From: an uncultured SAR86 cluster bacterium
GTDB taxonomy: Bacteria; Pseudomonadota; Gammaproteobacteria; Magnimaribacterales; AG-339-G14
Assembly (NCBI GenBank): GCA_902570035.1
Contig: CACFWO010000003.1
Span: 1-64,000 of the forward strand
Direction of reading: 5' to 3'
DNA length: 64,000 nt
Part shown: positions 38,857 through 51,629 of the stretch, piece after piece
Position numbering within the stretch: the first letter of the stretch is position 1
Layout of the letters: each line of letters opens with the position of its first letter
The notes under the pieces: model-generated
Databases searched by the model: none
Told to the model about the DNA's origin: nothing
Seen by the model: the letters and a program-made list of their open reading frames with translations, nothing else
Translations under genes and position numbers: made by a program

Positions 38857-39665
38857 TGCTGACAATTTGAGCAGAAGACTGTACTTCTGTTGCTCATTCT
38901 AATTTCTTTGAGAGTTTTTCCGCACCTTAGACATTCTTCGTTTCCTCTTCCGTATACCTTTAATTCAACCTTAAAGTAACCCGGAGCACTGTTAGGATTC
39001 AAATAATCTCTCAAAGTTGTTCCTCCAGCCTTAATAGCTTTCTTCAAAACTTTCTTTACTGAGGCAACTAAAGCTTTGGCTTCATTTTTTGTAATCCTGC
39101 TGGCTTTTTTTGTCGGTCTTATATTCGAATCAAATAAGGCTTCGCATGCATAAATATTTCCGATACCAACTACAATCCTTGAATTCATTATCAAAGCCTT
39201 AATTGGAACTTTTCTTCCTCTAGATATTTCATAGAGGAAGGTTTCATGGAAAGCATCAGATAATGGTTCTGGTCCAAGTGATTTGATAAGAAAATGATTT
39301 TTAATATCTTTAGTGTAATGAATTGAGCCAAATCGTCTTGGATCTGTGTATCTGAGTATCATTCCATTTTCAAAACATAAATCCCAATGGTCATGTTTTT
39401 CTGAAGATATATTATTGGACAAGTATCTTAGACTTCCTGACATGCCTAAATGAATTAAAAGATACTCTGATCCTAAATCAACAATCAAATATTTCGCTCT
39501 TCTTGAAAGAGAAGAAACGTTTTTAGAAATTAGTATCTTTGATAAGTTCGATGGAACCGGCCAACGAAGATTTTTATTTCTTAATTCAAAAGACTTTATC
39601 CGACTTTTTTCTAGTTTAGGTTTGAGAGCTCTGACAGTAGTTTCAACTTCTGGTAATTCAGGCAT
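38853..39665 (-). CDS. mutM: Formamidopyrimidine-DNA glycosylase
   Basis: [26 protein letters not shown]-terminal zinc finger [25 protein letters not shown]. Confidence 0.97.
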   Translation of the reverse strand: MPELPEVETTVRALKPKLEKSRIKSFELRNKNLRWPVPSNLSKILISKNVSSLSRRAKYLIVDLGSEYLLIHLGMSGSLRYLSNNISSEKHDHWDLCFENGMILRYTDPRRFGSIHYTKDIKNHFLIKSLGPEPLSDAFHETFLYEISRGRKVPIKALIMNSRIVVGIGNIYACEALFDSNIRPTKKASRITKNEAKALVASVKKVLKKAIKAGGTTLRDYLNPNSAPGYFKVELKVYGRGNEECLRCGKTLKEIRMSNRSTVFCSNCQH

Positions 39666-39668
39666 GAA

Positions 39669-40982
39669 TTAATTCATAAACTCATCAAGGTTATACAGAT
39701 CTTGCGGTGAAAGAGTACCTGCAGAAAGTTTTAAAGCAAAATCGGAGAGGATAAAGTCGTATTTTGCAGAAGCGTAATCTCTTTCAGCAGCAAAAACATT
39801 TCTTTGAGCATTCAAAAGGTCAATTATATTTCTCGTATTTGCCTCAAAGCCATACTCTGTAGCAATTAAAGCTGATTCAGCTGATTTGAAAGCTTGTTCT
39901 CGCGCTTGGACATTAGCTCTCGCAGTTAAGAGAGATGAGTGTTTTGATTTTATGTCCTGAATAACACTTCTTGTAGTGAATTTAGTTTGTTCTTTTGCTT
40001 TATCATAATTCGCATATGCCTCTCTTCTTTTTGAATGAGCAATACCTCCTGCAACGAGCGGCCAGCTAAATTGTATTGAATAATTATTTGATTCTGTTTC
40101 TAAACCCAAGAGAGGATTTTCAATAAAGCCACCGAATCTTCCTTGATAAGAGGTATTACTATTGAGAGTTCCAACTAGATCAATATTTGGAATATGACCA
40201 CCAATGCTCGCCTTTGCGTTGTTTTGAGCAGCCCTTTCAGATAGCTTAGTAGTTTTTAAAACATTACTATTTACGAGACCAATTCTTACCCATTCATCTT
40301 GATCATCAACTAATACTTTACCGAATGGATAATCCAATAAATCAGATATCTCAGGCGCTTCGTTGACCAAGGCTATTAATATTTCTCTTGCAACTTCTAA
40401 CTGACCTTCGGACGCAATCCTTGAAACCCTTGATAAATCATAGAAAGCTTGGGTTTCTTGAAAATCTGTAATTGGGGATATGTTTTCTTCAAACAATCTC
40501 TTCGCTCTATCTAATTGTTTTTTTAGAGCTTTTTCTTCTGATACCGCTGTCTCCAAATTATTTTGAGCTTTTAACAAACCAAAATAAGCTTGCGCAACTC
40601 TAAAAATCATTTGCTGTTGAGACAAAAGAAATTGAGCAGCGGCACTTTCTGTCAAAGCTTTACCGCTGGCAAACTGAAACCATCTATCAACTCTAATAAT
40701 CGGTTGACTCAATCTCAAGGAATAGCCAAATGAGTTGTATTCATCTGTTTTATTATTATCAATGAAGCTATTGTTCCAGGTAGTTGATGCACTGGTAGTA
40801 ATCGATGGTAGAAGACCAGCTAATGTTTGTTCTTTAATTTCTTTGTTAGCTCTAAACGTTGCCTCTGCTATTTTTAATTGAGGATCTTCCTCCAAGGCAA
40901 TTTCATATATTTCAGATAACGTTTTACTAAAAGCTGGTGCTGTTAAAAATAGTAAGAAAAAAGAAAAGATAAAAATTTTCAT
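39669..40982 (-). CDS. tolC: TolC-family outer membrane efflux protein
   Basis: Signal peptide, LSEIYEIALEEDPQLKIAEA, ATEYGFEANTRNIIDLLNAQRNVFAAERDYASAKYDFIL; next to thiC. Confidence 0.92.
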   Translation of the reverse strand: MKIFIFSFFLLFLTAPAFSKTLSEIYEIALEEDPQLKIAEATFRANKEIKEQTLAGLLPSITTSASTTWNNSFIDNNKTDEYNSFGYSLRLSQPIIRVDRWFQFASGKALTESAAAQFLLSQQQMIFRVAQAYFGLLKAQNNLETAVSEEKALKKQLDRAKRLFEENISPITDFQETQAFYDLSRVSRIASEGQLEVAREILIALVNEAPEISDLLDYPFGKVLVDDQDEWVRIGLVNSNVLKTTKLSERAAQNNAKASIGGHIPNIDLVGTLNSNTSYQGRFGGFIENPLLGLETESNNYSIQFSWPLVAGGIAHSKRREAYANYDKAKEQTKFTTRSVIQDIKSKHSSLLTARANVQAREQAFKSAESALIATEYGFEANTRNIIDLLNAQRNVFAAERDYASAKYDFILSDFALKLSAGTLSPQDLYNLDEFMN

Positions 40983-41059
40983 TTTAAGAATATCTTGATA
41001 TTTTTTTAAAAGTTATCTTCATAATAATTTTTTGAGAGGCATTATGCTATAAAATATAG

Positions 41060-42826
<1,767 letters not shown>

Positions 42827-42838
42827 AGACAAGGAATA

Positions 42839-44725
42839 GTGGCAAAGGAGTATACATCCGAATCAATTGAGGTGCTCTCTGGTCTTGAGCCTGTTAGAAA
42901 AAGACCAGGAATGTACACAGATACTTCCAACCCAAATCACCTTATCGCAGAAGTTGTAGATAACAGCGTAGATGAGGCACTTGCCGGACATGCAAAACAA
43001 ATATCAGTTCTTCTTTCAAAGGATGGATCCATTACAGTTGAGGATGATGGCAGGGGCATGCCAGTAGATATTCATCCAGAAGAGAAGGTTCCAGGCGTTG
43101 AGTTAATTTTTACCAGGTTGCATGCCGGTGCAAAATTTTCCAATAAGGATTACACCTTTTCGGGAGGGCTTCATGGTGTTGGAGTTTCAGTTGTCAATGC
43201 ATTGTCTAAAAAACTAAATGCTGAAATCAAAAGAGATGGAAAAAAACATGAAATTCAATTTAAAGGCGGTGAAATCTCTAAACCACTCAAAGTAATTGAT
43301 TCTGTCGGACAAAGGAACACCGGTACTAAGATCACCTTTTACCCTGATGAAGCATTTCTCGATACGACAAAAATATCAGTAAAAAATTTAAAGTATTCCC
43401 TCAAGGCAAAAGCTGTTCTTTGCTCAGGTTTGACCATAAATTTCATAGATAAGATTGCTAATGAAAAAGAGACGTGGTGTTTTGTCGATGGTTTGGGAGA
43501 TTATTTAAAAAAATCCCTTGATTCAGAATTATTACCTATCGATCCAGTAGAAGGAGAATTCTTTGACGGAGAGCAAGGCCTTAGTTGGGCTACTGCCTGG
43601 TCAAATAAAATTCTCACGGAAAGTTATGTCAATTTAATTCCTACCATCGAAGGAGGAACCCATGAAGCAGGACTTAGGTCTGGAATTACTGAATCAATAA
43701 GAGAGTTTTGTTCACTAAGAAACTTAATTCCGAAAGGAATCAAATTGACTCAGGAAGATGTCATGAAAGATTGCTCTTTTATCTTATCCGCAAAGATAAA
43801 GGATCCTCAGTTTACTGGGCAAACGAAAGAAAAGTTATCTTCTAAAGATTTTCAAGTCACTGCTACTTCAATAATTAAAGATGCTTTTTCATTATGGTTT
43901 AATCAAGAAACAGAGGCAGCAGAAAAAATTGCTCTGCTAAGCATTGATAATGCTCAAGAAAGGTCAAAGCAAGTAAAAAAAGTAGAAAGAAAGAAAATTA
44001 CAAAAGGACCAACTTTGCCTGGAAAACTTACTGATTGTGTTTCCACAGATGATGATGAAACTGAGCTTTTCTTAGTTGAGGGAGAATCAGCAGGAGGATC
44101 AGCCAAGCAAGCTAGAGATAGGAACTTTCAGGCTGTAATGTCTTTAAAAGGAAAGATATTAAATACTTGGGAAGTTGATACAGGTTCCATAACTCAGTCT
44201 CAAGAGGTGAAAGACATCTCTCTTGCTCTTGGTTTAGAGCCGGGATGTAGCGATTTAAACGGTCTTCGTTATGGGAAAGTTTGTATTCTTGCAGATGCTG
44301 ATTCTGATGGTGCGCATATAGCAACACTATTGTGTGCTTTATTTTTGAGACACTTCAGACCTCTTGTTGAGGCTGGAAAAGTTTTTGTCGCACAACCTCC
44401 TCTGTATCGAGTTGATCAAGGGAAAGAAGTTTTTTATGCCCTTGATGATGAAGAAAAAGATGATTTGGTGAAACAGTTAGGCAAAAAAAATAAATCAAAG
44501 AAAATTGAAGTACAAAGATTCAAAGGTTTAGGAGAAATGAACCCAGGCCAGCTTAGAGAAACTACAATGATTAAAGACTCAAGAAAACTAGTAAAATTAA
44601 CATTAGATCAGCCTACAAAATCAATATCTATGATGGATATGTTGCTCTCTAAAAAAAGAGCAGCAGATAGAAAAACTTGGTTAGAGGATAAAGGAAATCT
44701 AGCTACTTTAAGCAAAGGAGAATGA
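42839..44725 (+). CDS. parE: DNA topoisomerase IV subunit B (GTG start)
   Basis: [81 protein letters not shown]. Confidence 0.94.
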   Translation: MAKEYTSESIEVLSGLEPVRKRPGMYTDTSNPNHLIAEVVDNSVDEALAGHAKQISVLLSKDGSITVEDDGRGMPVDIHPEEKVPGVELIFTRLHAGAKFSNKDYTFSGGLHGVGVSVVNALSKKLNAEIKRDGKKHEIQFKGGEISKPLKVIDSVGQRNTGTKITFYPDEAFLDTTKISVKNLKYSLKAKAVLCSGLTINFIDKIANEKETWCFVDGLGDYLKKSLDSELLPIDPVEGEFFDGEQGLSWATAWSNKILTESYVNLIPTIEGGTHEAGLRSGITESIREFCSLRNLIPKGIKLTQEDVMKDCSFILSAKIKDPQFTGQTKEKLSSKDFQVTATSIIKDAFSLWFNQETEAAEKIALLSIDNAQERSKQVKKVERKKITKGPTLPGKLTDCVSTDDDETELFLVEGESAGGSAKQARDRNFQAVMSLKGKILNTWEVDTGSITQSQEVKDISLALGLEPGCSDLNGLRYGKVCILADADSDGAHIATLLCALFLRHFRPLVEAGKVFVAQPPLYRVDQGKEVFYALDDEEKDDLVKQLGKKNKSKKIEVQRFKGLGEMNPGQLRETTMIKDSRKLVKLTLDQPTKSISMMDMLLSKKRAADRKTWLEDKGNLATLSKGE

Positions 44726-46950
44726 GCAAAGAAAGTGATCTGCCATTTTTCAATTACGCTGAAAAAGCGTACTTGGAATATTCGATGTACGTCATTCTTG
44801 ACAGGGCATTACCTTTTATAGGAGATGGGTTAAAGCCAGTACAAAGAAGGATTATTTACGCAATGTCTGAATTAGGGCTTAAATCCAGCTCTAAATTTAA
44901 AAAAAGTGCTAGAACTGTAGGAGACGTAATAGGTAAATTCCATCCGCACGGTGACTCTGCAGCTTACGAAGCAATGGTACTGTTAGCTCAAAACTTTTCT
45001 ACCAGATATCCATTGTTAGAAGGACAGGGAAATTGGGGATCTTTAGATGATCCAAAAAGTTTTGCTGCTATGAGGTATACGGAATGCAGATTGTCTGCTT
45101 ATGCTCAATCACTTCTTGATGAGTCAGCACTAGGAACAGTTGATTGGATACCAAATTTTGATGGAACTCTAATTGAACCAAAATTTCTTCCGGATAGACT
45201 TCCAAATGTTTTATTAAATGGTGCTTCTGGAATCGCAGTTGGGATGGCAACAGACATACCTCCACATAATCTTAAAGAGATTGTTAATGGTGTGATTTCT
45301 TTGATTGATAGTCCAAAACTTTCAAATAAAGAATTGATGAAAGATATTTCAGCGCCAGACTATCCTACTTCGGCTCAGATTATGAATTCCGAAGACGAGG
45401 TTTTAGAAATATATGAAACTGGAAGAGGAGCCATTACTTTAAGATCAACATTTGATGTAGAGGATGGAAATATCGTCATAAATTCCCTTCCGTATCAAGT
45501 CTCTTCCATGAAAGCAATTGAACAAATTGCTGCGCAGATTGATTCTAAAAAGCTTTCAATGATCGAAGATATAAGAGATGAAGGAGATGAACATAATCCA
45601 GTTCGAATTGTGATTGTTCCAAGATCAAATCGTGTTGATAAAGATGCGTTAATGTCTCATTTGTTCGCTACAACTGAGCTTCAAAAAAATACGCGTGTAA
45701 ACATGAACGCTATCGGCCTTGACGGTAAGCCGAAAGTATTTGACCTCAAAGGAATTCTCAAGGAATGGATTAAGTTCAGGACAGAGACTGTAAAGAGGCG
45801 AATACAACATAGGCTTGACTGGGTTGATGACAGACTGCACATCTTAAAAGGCCTTCTTATAGCGTATTTAAATCTTGATGAAATAATAAATATCATCAGA
45901 AACGAAGACGATCCAAAAAAGACTTTAATGAAAAAATTTAAGCTTTCAGATTTGCAAGCTAATGCAATTCTGGATATACGTCTTAGACAACTAGCAAAAC
46001 TTGAAGAGATATCTATAAAAACTGAACAAGAAGATCTAGCCTCGGAAAAAAAAGAGTTGGAGGCATATCTAAAATCTTCGTCTAGGCTGAAAACTCTTAT
46101 CAAAAAAGAACTTAAAGCTGACTTAGAAGAATATGGCGATGAACGAAAAAGTTTTTATGGAGAAGGAGTCTCTGCAAAAGCATTTGATGAGTTAGATCTA
46201 ATTTCTAATGACCCTATGACGGTTGTATTATCAGAAAAAGGATGGATCAGAGCAGCTAAGGGGCACGACATTGATCCTGAAAGCTTGCAATACAGAGAAG
46301 GAGATAGTTTTCTTTCAGCAAGTAAAGGCAGAAACAGTGAATCTGTCGTGATCATTGATAACTCAGGAAAATCCTATTCTTTACCCATTCATAAATTACC
46401 ATCCGCCAGAGGACAAGGAGAACCGGTTTCAGGAAAAATTAATGCACCTTCAGGCTCAAGTTTTAAAGGAGTTATTGCTGGTCCAGCTGATCAGAAGCTT
46501 CTTTTAATGTCCGATCTTGGTTATGGCTTCTTAACTAAAATTGAAGATATCTTTACAAAAAATAGATCTGGTAAATCAGCTTTAAATGTTAAAGATGCAA
46601 ACCCCATTAAACCTATAGAGGTAAGTGAAACTGATCAGAAAATAGCTCTTGTTACAGCAGCAGGAAAATTATTAGTAATTGATATAGAGGATATTCCTGT
46701 ATTAGCAAGAGGAAAAGGGAATAAATTAATTGGGATTGACAAAAAACTTTATGCTTCTGAAGAAGATAAAGTTATTTTTGCCAATGCTCTTGGAGAAAAT
46801 GACTCTTTAAAAATATTTAGCGGCAAGCAACACTTTGAAATAAAATCAAAAGACTTAAATAACTTCGTTGGCGCAAGGGGGAGGAAGGGAAATTTTCTCC
46901 CTAAAGGCTTCAGAAAAATCAACAGGACCGAAAGTATTCCAAAGGACTAG
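44722..46950 (+). CDS. parC: DNA topoisomerase IV subunit A
   Basis: [61 protein letters not shown]; follows parE. Confidence 0.95.
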   Translation: MSKESDLPFFNYAEKAYLEYSMYVILDRALPFIGDGLKPVQRRIIYAMSELGLKSSSKFKKSARTVGDVIGKFHPHGDSAAYEAMVLLAQNFSTRYPLLEGQGNWGSLDDPKSFAAMRYTECRLSAYAQSLLDESALGTVDWIPNFDGTLIEPKFLPDRLPNVLLNGASGIAVGMATDIPPHNLKEIVNGVISLIDSPKLSNKELMKDISAPDYPTSAQIMNSEDEVLEIYETGRGAITLRSTFDVEDGNIVINSLPYQVSSMKAIEQIAAQIDSKKLSMIEDIRDEGDEHNPVRIVIVPRSNRVDKDALMSHLFATTELQKNTRVNMNAIGLDGKPKVFDLKGILKEWIKFRTETVKRRIQHRLDWVDDRLHILKGLLIAYLNLDEIINIIRNEDDPKKTLMKKFKLSDLQANAILDIRLRQLAKLEEISIKTEQEDLASEKKELEAYLKSSSRLKTLIKKELKADLEEYGDERKSFYGEGVSAKAFDELDLISNDPMTVVLSEKGWIRAAKGHDIDPESLQYREGDSFLSASKGRNSESVVIIDNSGKSYSLPIHKLPSARGQGEPVSGKINAPSGSSFKGVIAGPADQKLLLMSDLGYGFLTKIEDIFTKNRSGKSALNVKDANPIKPIEVSETDQKIALVTAAGKLLVIDIEDIPVLARGKGNKLIGIDKKLYASEEDKVIFANALGENDSLKIFSGKQHFEIKSKDLNNFVGARGRKGNFLPKGFRKINRTESIPKD

Positions 46951-48137
46951 CAAAAAGATTTTGTAACTTTTTCTAGTTTTGAAAATCCCTCTTCTATCTC
47001 CTCATCGCTGATGATCAGAGAAGGTGCAAATCTTAAAGTGCTCTTACCATTTGCTGATACTAAAAGAAGACCTTCCTCATAACTTCTAGATAAAAATTCT
47101 TTTGAAGTTGCTTGCTTCATATCAGCAGCAATCCACAAACCAGCAGATCTTATATCTGTAAAAAAATCGTACTTTTTAGATAAGTTTTGTAAATGATCAA
47201 TAAACTTAATTGTTTTTTCCATCACCCCAGATAATAATTTTTTGTCATCTACAATATCTATTAATTTTGAGGCAACTGCACAAGAGACTGGATTACCACC
47301 AAATGTGCTTCCGTGAGTTCCAGGTTGCATACAATTAGCTATATCAGTTGTGGTAATTGTTGCAGCAATAGGCAAACCACCTCCAAGCCCTTTTGCCAAT
47401 GTAACTATGTCTGGAATTACTCCATAACCTTGATAAGCAAATAAAGTTCCTGTTCTACCAATTCCACTTTGAACTTCATCAAAAATAAGAAGAATATTAT
47501 TTTCATTACAGATATTTCTAAGCGCCTCAATGAAATCATTTTGTGCGCTTATTACTCCTGCTTCACCTTGAATTAATTCAACTATTATTGCTGCAGTTTT
47601 ATTAGAGATTTTCTTCTTAACATCATCAATATTATTGAATTCAGCTTTAATAAATCCTTTTGGTAATGGACCAAAGCCAGTTTGATGAAATTCTGAATCT
47701 CCTAAAGTAATATTTGCAAGAGATCTTCCATGAAATGAATTCGTAAACGATAAAATCTCATATTTTTCTTCATCGCCTTTTTCAAAGAAATATTTTCTAG
47801 CTAATTTGATTGCAGCTTCATTTGCTTCATTGCCTGAGTTGCTAAAAAGAACTTTATCGGCAAAACTTTTTGAAGCAATTTTTTGTCCTAGTTCTTTTGC
47901 AGGTTTGCTTAGAAGATAATTACTTACATGCCAAAGTTTTTTGGATTGTTCTTCCATGGATTTCATGAGAATAGGATGACAGTGGCCTAAAGAAGTAACA
48001 GCGATACCACCACCAAAATCAATATATTCTTTTCCATTTTCATCCCAAAGTTTGGAACCTGAAGCTTTTTCTGGTACCAAGTCTGGAAAGGAATAATTCG
48101 GCATCATTGCCGATCTATCATTAGAATTAATATCCAT
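46947..48137 (-). CDS. argD: Acetylornithine/succinylornithine-type class-III aminotransferase
   Basis: [79 protein letters not shown]. Confidence 0.88.
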   Translation of the reverse strand: MDINSNDRSAMMPNYSFPDLVPEKASGSKLWDENGKEYIDFGGGIAVTSLGHCHPILMKSMEEQSKKLWHVSNYLLSKPAKELGQKIASKSFADKVLFSNSGNEANEAAIKLARKYFFEKGDEEKYEILSFTNSFHGRSLANITLGDSEFHQTGFGPLPKGFIKAEFNNIDDVKKKISNKTAAIIVELIQGEAGVISAQNDFIEALRNICNENNILLIFDEVQSGIGRTGTLFAYQGYGVIPDIVTLAKGLGGGLPIAATITTTDIANCMQPGTHGSTFGGNPVSCAVASKLIDIVDDKKLLSGVMEKTIKFIDHLQNLSKKYDFFTDIRSAGLWIAADMKQATSKEFLSRSYEEGLLLVSANGKSTLRFAPSLIISDEEIEEGFSKLEKVTKSFC

Positions 48138-48207
48138 TTATAAATTTAATTTTTATTTAAATTGGCATAATTGTAAGCCTTAATAAGTATTATTCAATTT
48201 AACTCTT

Positions 48208-48708
48208 ATGATTGTTTCTGAAAAGATAGATGCTAATAACAGTTATCAAATAACTCTTTCGCCAAATAATTCTCTGTCTTGGGGAGGTAATTTATTATTT
48301 TTGTTTTTTGTTTCGTTTCCAATTTTAGTCATAGCCATAACTTTTGCCGTTGCGGGCGCACCGATTATCTTGCCCTTCGCTGGGTTAGAAATTCTAGTGG
48401 TTACAATAGCCATTTGGTATATATCCAAAAGAAATAACCGACAGGAAGTTATAAAACTTTCTTTTGATAAATTAATAATTGAAAAAGGTATTAAAAAACC
48501 AGAAATATTTAAAGAGCTGATACGACAGTGGTCTTATGTATTTATCGAAAGACCTTCACATCGTTGGTATCCTTTGCAAATTGTTATCTCCTCAAAAGGA
48601 GAGAAGATTCCAATTGGCGAATTTTTGACAGAGGAAGAAAAAGAAGAATTAATCGAAATGCTTCAGTCACATATTGAAGATCTTCGAGTGCACGAATTTA
48701 AGAATTAA
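48208..48708 (+). CDS. DUF2244 family membrane protein
   Basis: LSPNNSLSWGGNLLFLFFVS, two TM helices, W..V...PS.RWYP pattern. Confidence 0.75.
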   Translation: MIVSEKIDANNSYQITLSPNNSLSWGGNLLFLFFVSFPILVIAITFAVAGAPIILPFAGLEILVVTIAIWYISKRNNRQEVIKLSFDKLIIEKGIKKPEIFKELIRQWSYVFIERPSHRWYPLQIVISSKGEKIPIGEFLTEEEKEELIEMLQSHIEDLRVHEFKN

Positions 48709-49868
48709 TTCCTTTGGTTGAATCTTCTTCCGATCATTGCTGATGCAATGTTTATTTTTTGGATATCGATTGTTCCTCCAGCTATTCCCCAGCCAAAAGC
48801 ATCTCTTACTCTTCTTTCCATTCCATATTCTTTGTTATAGCCGTATCCACCCATTAATTGCATAGCTGTTGTTGTAACTTCCCTAGACATTTCATTCGAA
48901 AAACATTTTGCGGTGCTTGATTCAAGAATATCAGGTAGACCATTCTGAGCGTTAAAAGCTGCTTTATGGATGAGAAGTCTTGCAGCTTCGACTTTCATTA
49001 ACATATCGGCAAGCTTAATTTGCACTGCTTGAAAATCAACTAAAGGTTTCCCAAATTGTTCTCTTTCCTGAACGTAATTTGTTACGTATTCCAAAGCTGC
49101 AGATGCCTGTGCAAGAGCCATTGTGGCATTTCCACATCTCTCTAGATCAAAAGTCTCCATGAGCTTTTTAAATCCATCCTCAGGTTCAACCAATAGATTT
49201 TCAATGGGAACTTCAACATTATCGAAATATATATCTGCAGAAGGAATGCCTCTGAAGCCCATCAACGATTCGCTATTCCCAAAGGTAAGTCCATCTCTCT
49301 CAAGTTCTACATAGACTGCTCCAATTCCTTTTGCTGCAGGAGCATCCGACATTCTGGCGTAAACAACATATCCATCTGAGTGACCCGCACCAGAACACCA
49401 TCTTTTAGTTCCATTGATAACAATTCTATCGCCCTTTATTTCTGCTTTGGTCTTTAAATCTGACAATGCTGTTCCGGCCCCCGGTTCTGACATACTCACA
49501 GCAACAACCTTTTCACCTTTACAAACTGCAGGAAGGATTTTTTCTTTTAGCTGAGGAGTTCCAAAGTGTTGAATTGATTTTATTGGACCTGCATTAGCTT
49601 CAAAAACAGGCCATCCTATTGCAGAAGAAATCTTTCCAAATTCCTCTAAAATTATTAGAGCTTCAAGATTACCCAGTCCTTGACCGCCGTATTCTTCAGG
49701 TGTGTTGATGCCAAGAAATCCCATTTCACCAATTCTGGCTAATACTTCTTTTGGCACAGGGCTACTTGATTCCTCTAATTCTACTGCAAGGTCAGTTAAT
49801 TCATTCTGAGCAAAATTTCTCGCAGCTTCTTTTAACTCAATTTGTTCTTCAGTTAAATTAAAATCCAT
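48705..49868 (-). CDS. Acyl-CoA dehydrogenase family protein
   Basis: MSEPGAGTALSDLKTKA, ERCGNATMALAQASAAL, LMGGYGYNKEYGMERRVRDA. Confidence 0.93.
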   Translation of the reverse strand: MDFNLTEEQIELKEAARNFAQNELTDLAVELEESSSPVPKEVLARIGEMGFLGINTPEEYGGQGLGNLEALIILEEFGKISSAIGWPVFEANAGPIKSIQHFGTPQLKEKILPAVCKGEKVVAVSMSEPGAGTALSDLKTKAEIKGDRIVINGTKRWCSGAGHSDGYVVYARMSDAPAAKGIGAVYVELERDGLTFGNSESLMGFRGIPSADIYFDNVEVPIENLLVEPEDGFKKLMETFDLERCGNATMALAQASAALEYVTNYVQEREQFGKPLVDFQAVQIKLADMLMKVEAARLLIHKAAFNAQNGLPDILESSTAKCFSNEMSREVTTTAMQLMGGYGYNKEYGMERRVRDAFGWGIAGGTIDIQKINIASAMIGRRFNQRN

Positions 49869-49906
49869 TTAAATTTCCTCTAATTTTTAAGGTTAAAATA
49901 GTTTAT

Positions 49907-50326
49907 ATGAGTTCAAATAAAAATTCCTATCCTATTCCTGATGGATATAAAGAAATTGAGTTTCAAACAGAACATCACATTGACCACATAGGTAAGGGTT
50001 TCCATAAAAAAGATGCTGAAGGAAATTTAGTAATGGCTTTCTACGTGAAGCCAGAAAATGGCAACTCTGGTGGGGTAGCTCACGGTGGAATGTTGATGAG
50101 TATTGCAGATTATTCTTTGTGCTCAGCTGCTATGGAGTCAAGGGAGAAATATGTAGCAACAATAAGCTTTAGATCAGAATTCATATCAGGAGCAAAAATA
50201 GGATCTTTATTGGAAGTTCATACCAAAATTTCGAAACATACCAAATCTTTAGTGTTCGGCGGCGGAATAATAATATCAGAAGAAAAAAAAATTATGCATT
50301 TCTCAGGTGTAATAAAAAAAATGTAA
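49907..50326 (+). CDS. PaaI/hotdog-fold thioesterase
   Basis: NSGGVAHGGMLMSIADYSL hotdog motif. Confidence 0.85.
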   Translation: MSSNKNSYPIPDGYKEIEFQTEHHIDHIGKGFHKKDAEGNLVMAFYVKPENGNSGGVAHGGMLMSIADYSLCSAAMESREKYVATISFRSEFISGAKIGSLLEVHTKISKHTKSLVFGGGIIISEEKKIMHFSGVIKKM

Positions 50327-50336
50327 ATATAAAAAA

Positions 50337-51578
50337 TTAAGTTAATTTTTTGACAAGGACATTTTTTAATTTAGCGACAACCGGAATTCCATTTTTAAAT
50401 TCTAAAGGAGGTTCTCCTTGTATAAGTGGAGTGAGGTAATCTATACCTTTGTTCGATATCTTGAAACCATCTTTTGAGATAAAGCCTTTGGGGAGTATTT
50501 TTTCGACATTAGCTACTTTGCTTAGTGAGGCTGATTCTATTTTCCACTTGTAAGGTTTATTGCTCAATCTCTTGATGACAGGCATAACTGCATTTTTTCC
50601 AGCTAATGCAAATTCAACTGCCTTTTTGCCGACTGCATAAGCTTGATCAAGGTCTGTTTTCGATGAAATATGTCTTGCAGACCTTTGTAGGTAATCTGAC
50701 ACTGCCCAATGATTTTTAAGGCCGATCGAAGAAATCATTTGTGCTAGCACAGGAGCAACCCCTCCCAACTGCTTATGACCGAATGCATCGGTAAGGCCTG
50801 AATCGGCCAAAAACATTCCGTTCTTGTATCTTGTCCCTTCAGAAGCCACCACAACACAGAAGCCTTCGTCAGCAACAGTTTGTTTTACTTTATCGATAAA
50901 TTTTTTCTTCGCAAAAGGAACTTCTGGCATAAGAATGATATGAGGAGGATCGGTTTCATTTGTTGAAGCTAAGGCTGATGCTGCAGCAATCCAACCTGCA
51001 TGCCTTCCCATTACCTCTAGGATAAATACCTTTGTGGAAGTTTCTGACATGCTTTTAACATCTAAGCCTGCCTCAAGAGTTGATGTGGCAACGTATTTTG
51101 CTACAGAACCAAAACCTGGAGAGCAATCAGTTATCGGCAGATCGTTATCAACAGTTTTAGGAATGCCAATGCAAGTTAAAGGCAGTTTAAGTTTCTTGGC
51201 CATCTTTGAAACCTTAAAAGTTGTGTCTTGGCTATCTCCACCACCGTTATAAAAAAAGTATTCAATGTTATGAGCTTTAAAAACCTCAAATAACCTGAGG
51301 TATTCTTTCTTTTGCTTTATTGGATCCTGAAGTTTGAAGCGACAAGAACCGAAAGCTCCCCCAGGAGTTTGTCTGAGTTTGGCAATCTCAGACTTCTTTT
51401 CCTTAGATGTATCGAATAATTCTTCGTTCAACGCCCCTAGGATCCCATTTTTTCCGCAAAGAACTTTATTTATTTTGGAGGATTTATTTACTGTTTCAAT
51501 CACGCCGCAAGCTGAGGCATTAATAACTGACGTTACTCCACCTGATTGCGCATAGAAGGCATTTGCGGGCTTATTCAT
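50337..51578 (-). CDS. pfp: Pyrophosphate-dependent 6-phosphofructokinase
   Basis: AQSGGVTSVINASACG, NGGGDSQDT, GIPKTVDNDLPITD, EVMGRHAGWIAA. Confidence 0.86.
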   Translation of the reverse strand: MNKPANAFYAQSGGVTSVINASACGVIETVNKSSKINKVLCGKNGILGALNEELFDTSKEKKSEIAKLRQTPGGAFGSCRFKLQDPIKQKKEYLRLFEVFKAHNIEYFFYNGGGDSQDTTFKVSKMAKKLKLPLTCIGIPKTVDNDLPITDCSPGFGSVAKYVATSTLEAGLDVKSMSETSTKVFILEVMGRHAGWIAAASALASTNETDPPHIILMPEVPFAKKKFIDKVKQTVADEGFCVVVASEGTRYKNGMFLADSGLTDAFGHKQLGGVAPVLAQMISSIGLKNHWAVSDYLQRSARHISSKTDLDQAYAVGKKAVEFALAGKNAVMPVIKRLSNKPYKWKIESASLSKVANVEKILPKGFISKDGFKISNKGIDYLTPLIQGEPPLEFKNGIPVVAKLKNVLVKKLT

Positions 51579-51629
51579 AGAAATATGTTACTGAAAAACT
51601 ATTGATTTGGGAAAGGGTATAATTTCTTA

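Noticed and set aside
45681-46103. Antisense ORF of 140 aa inside parC
   Set aside because: Ser/Phe-rich shadow ORF; the coding strand is unambiguously parC.
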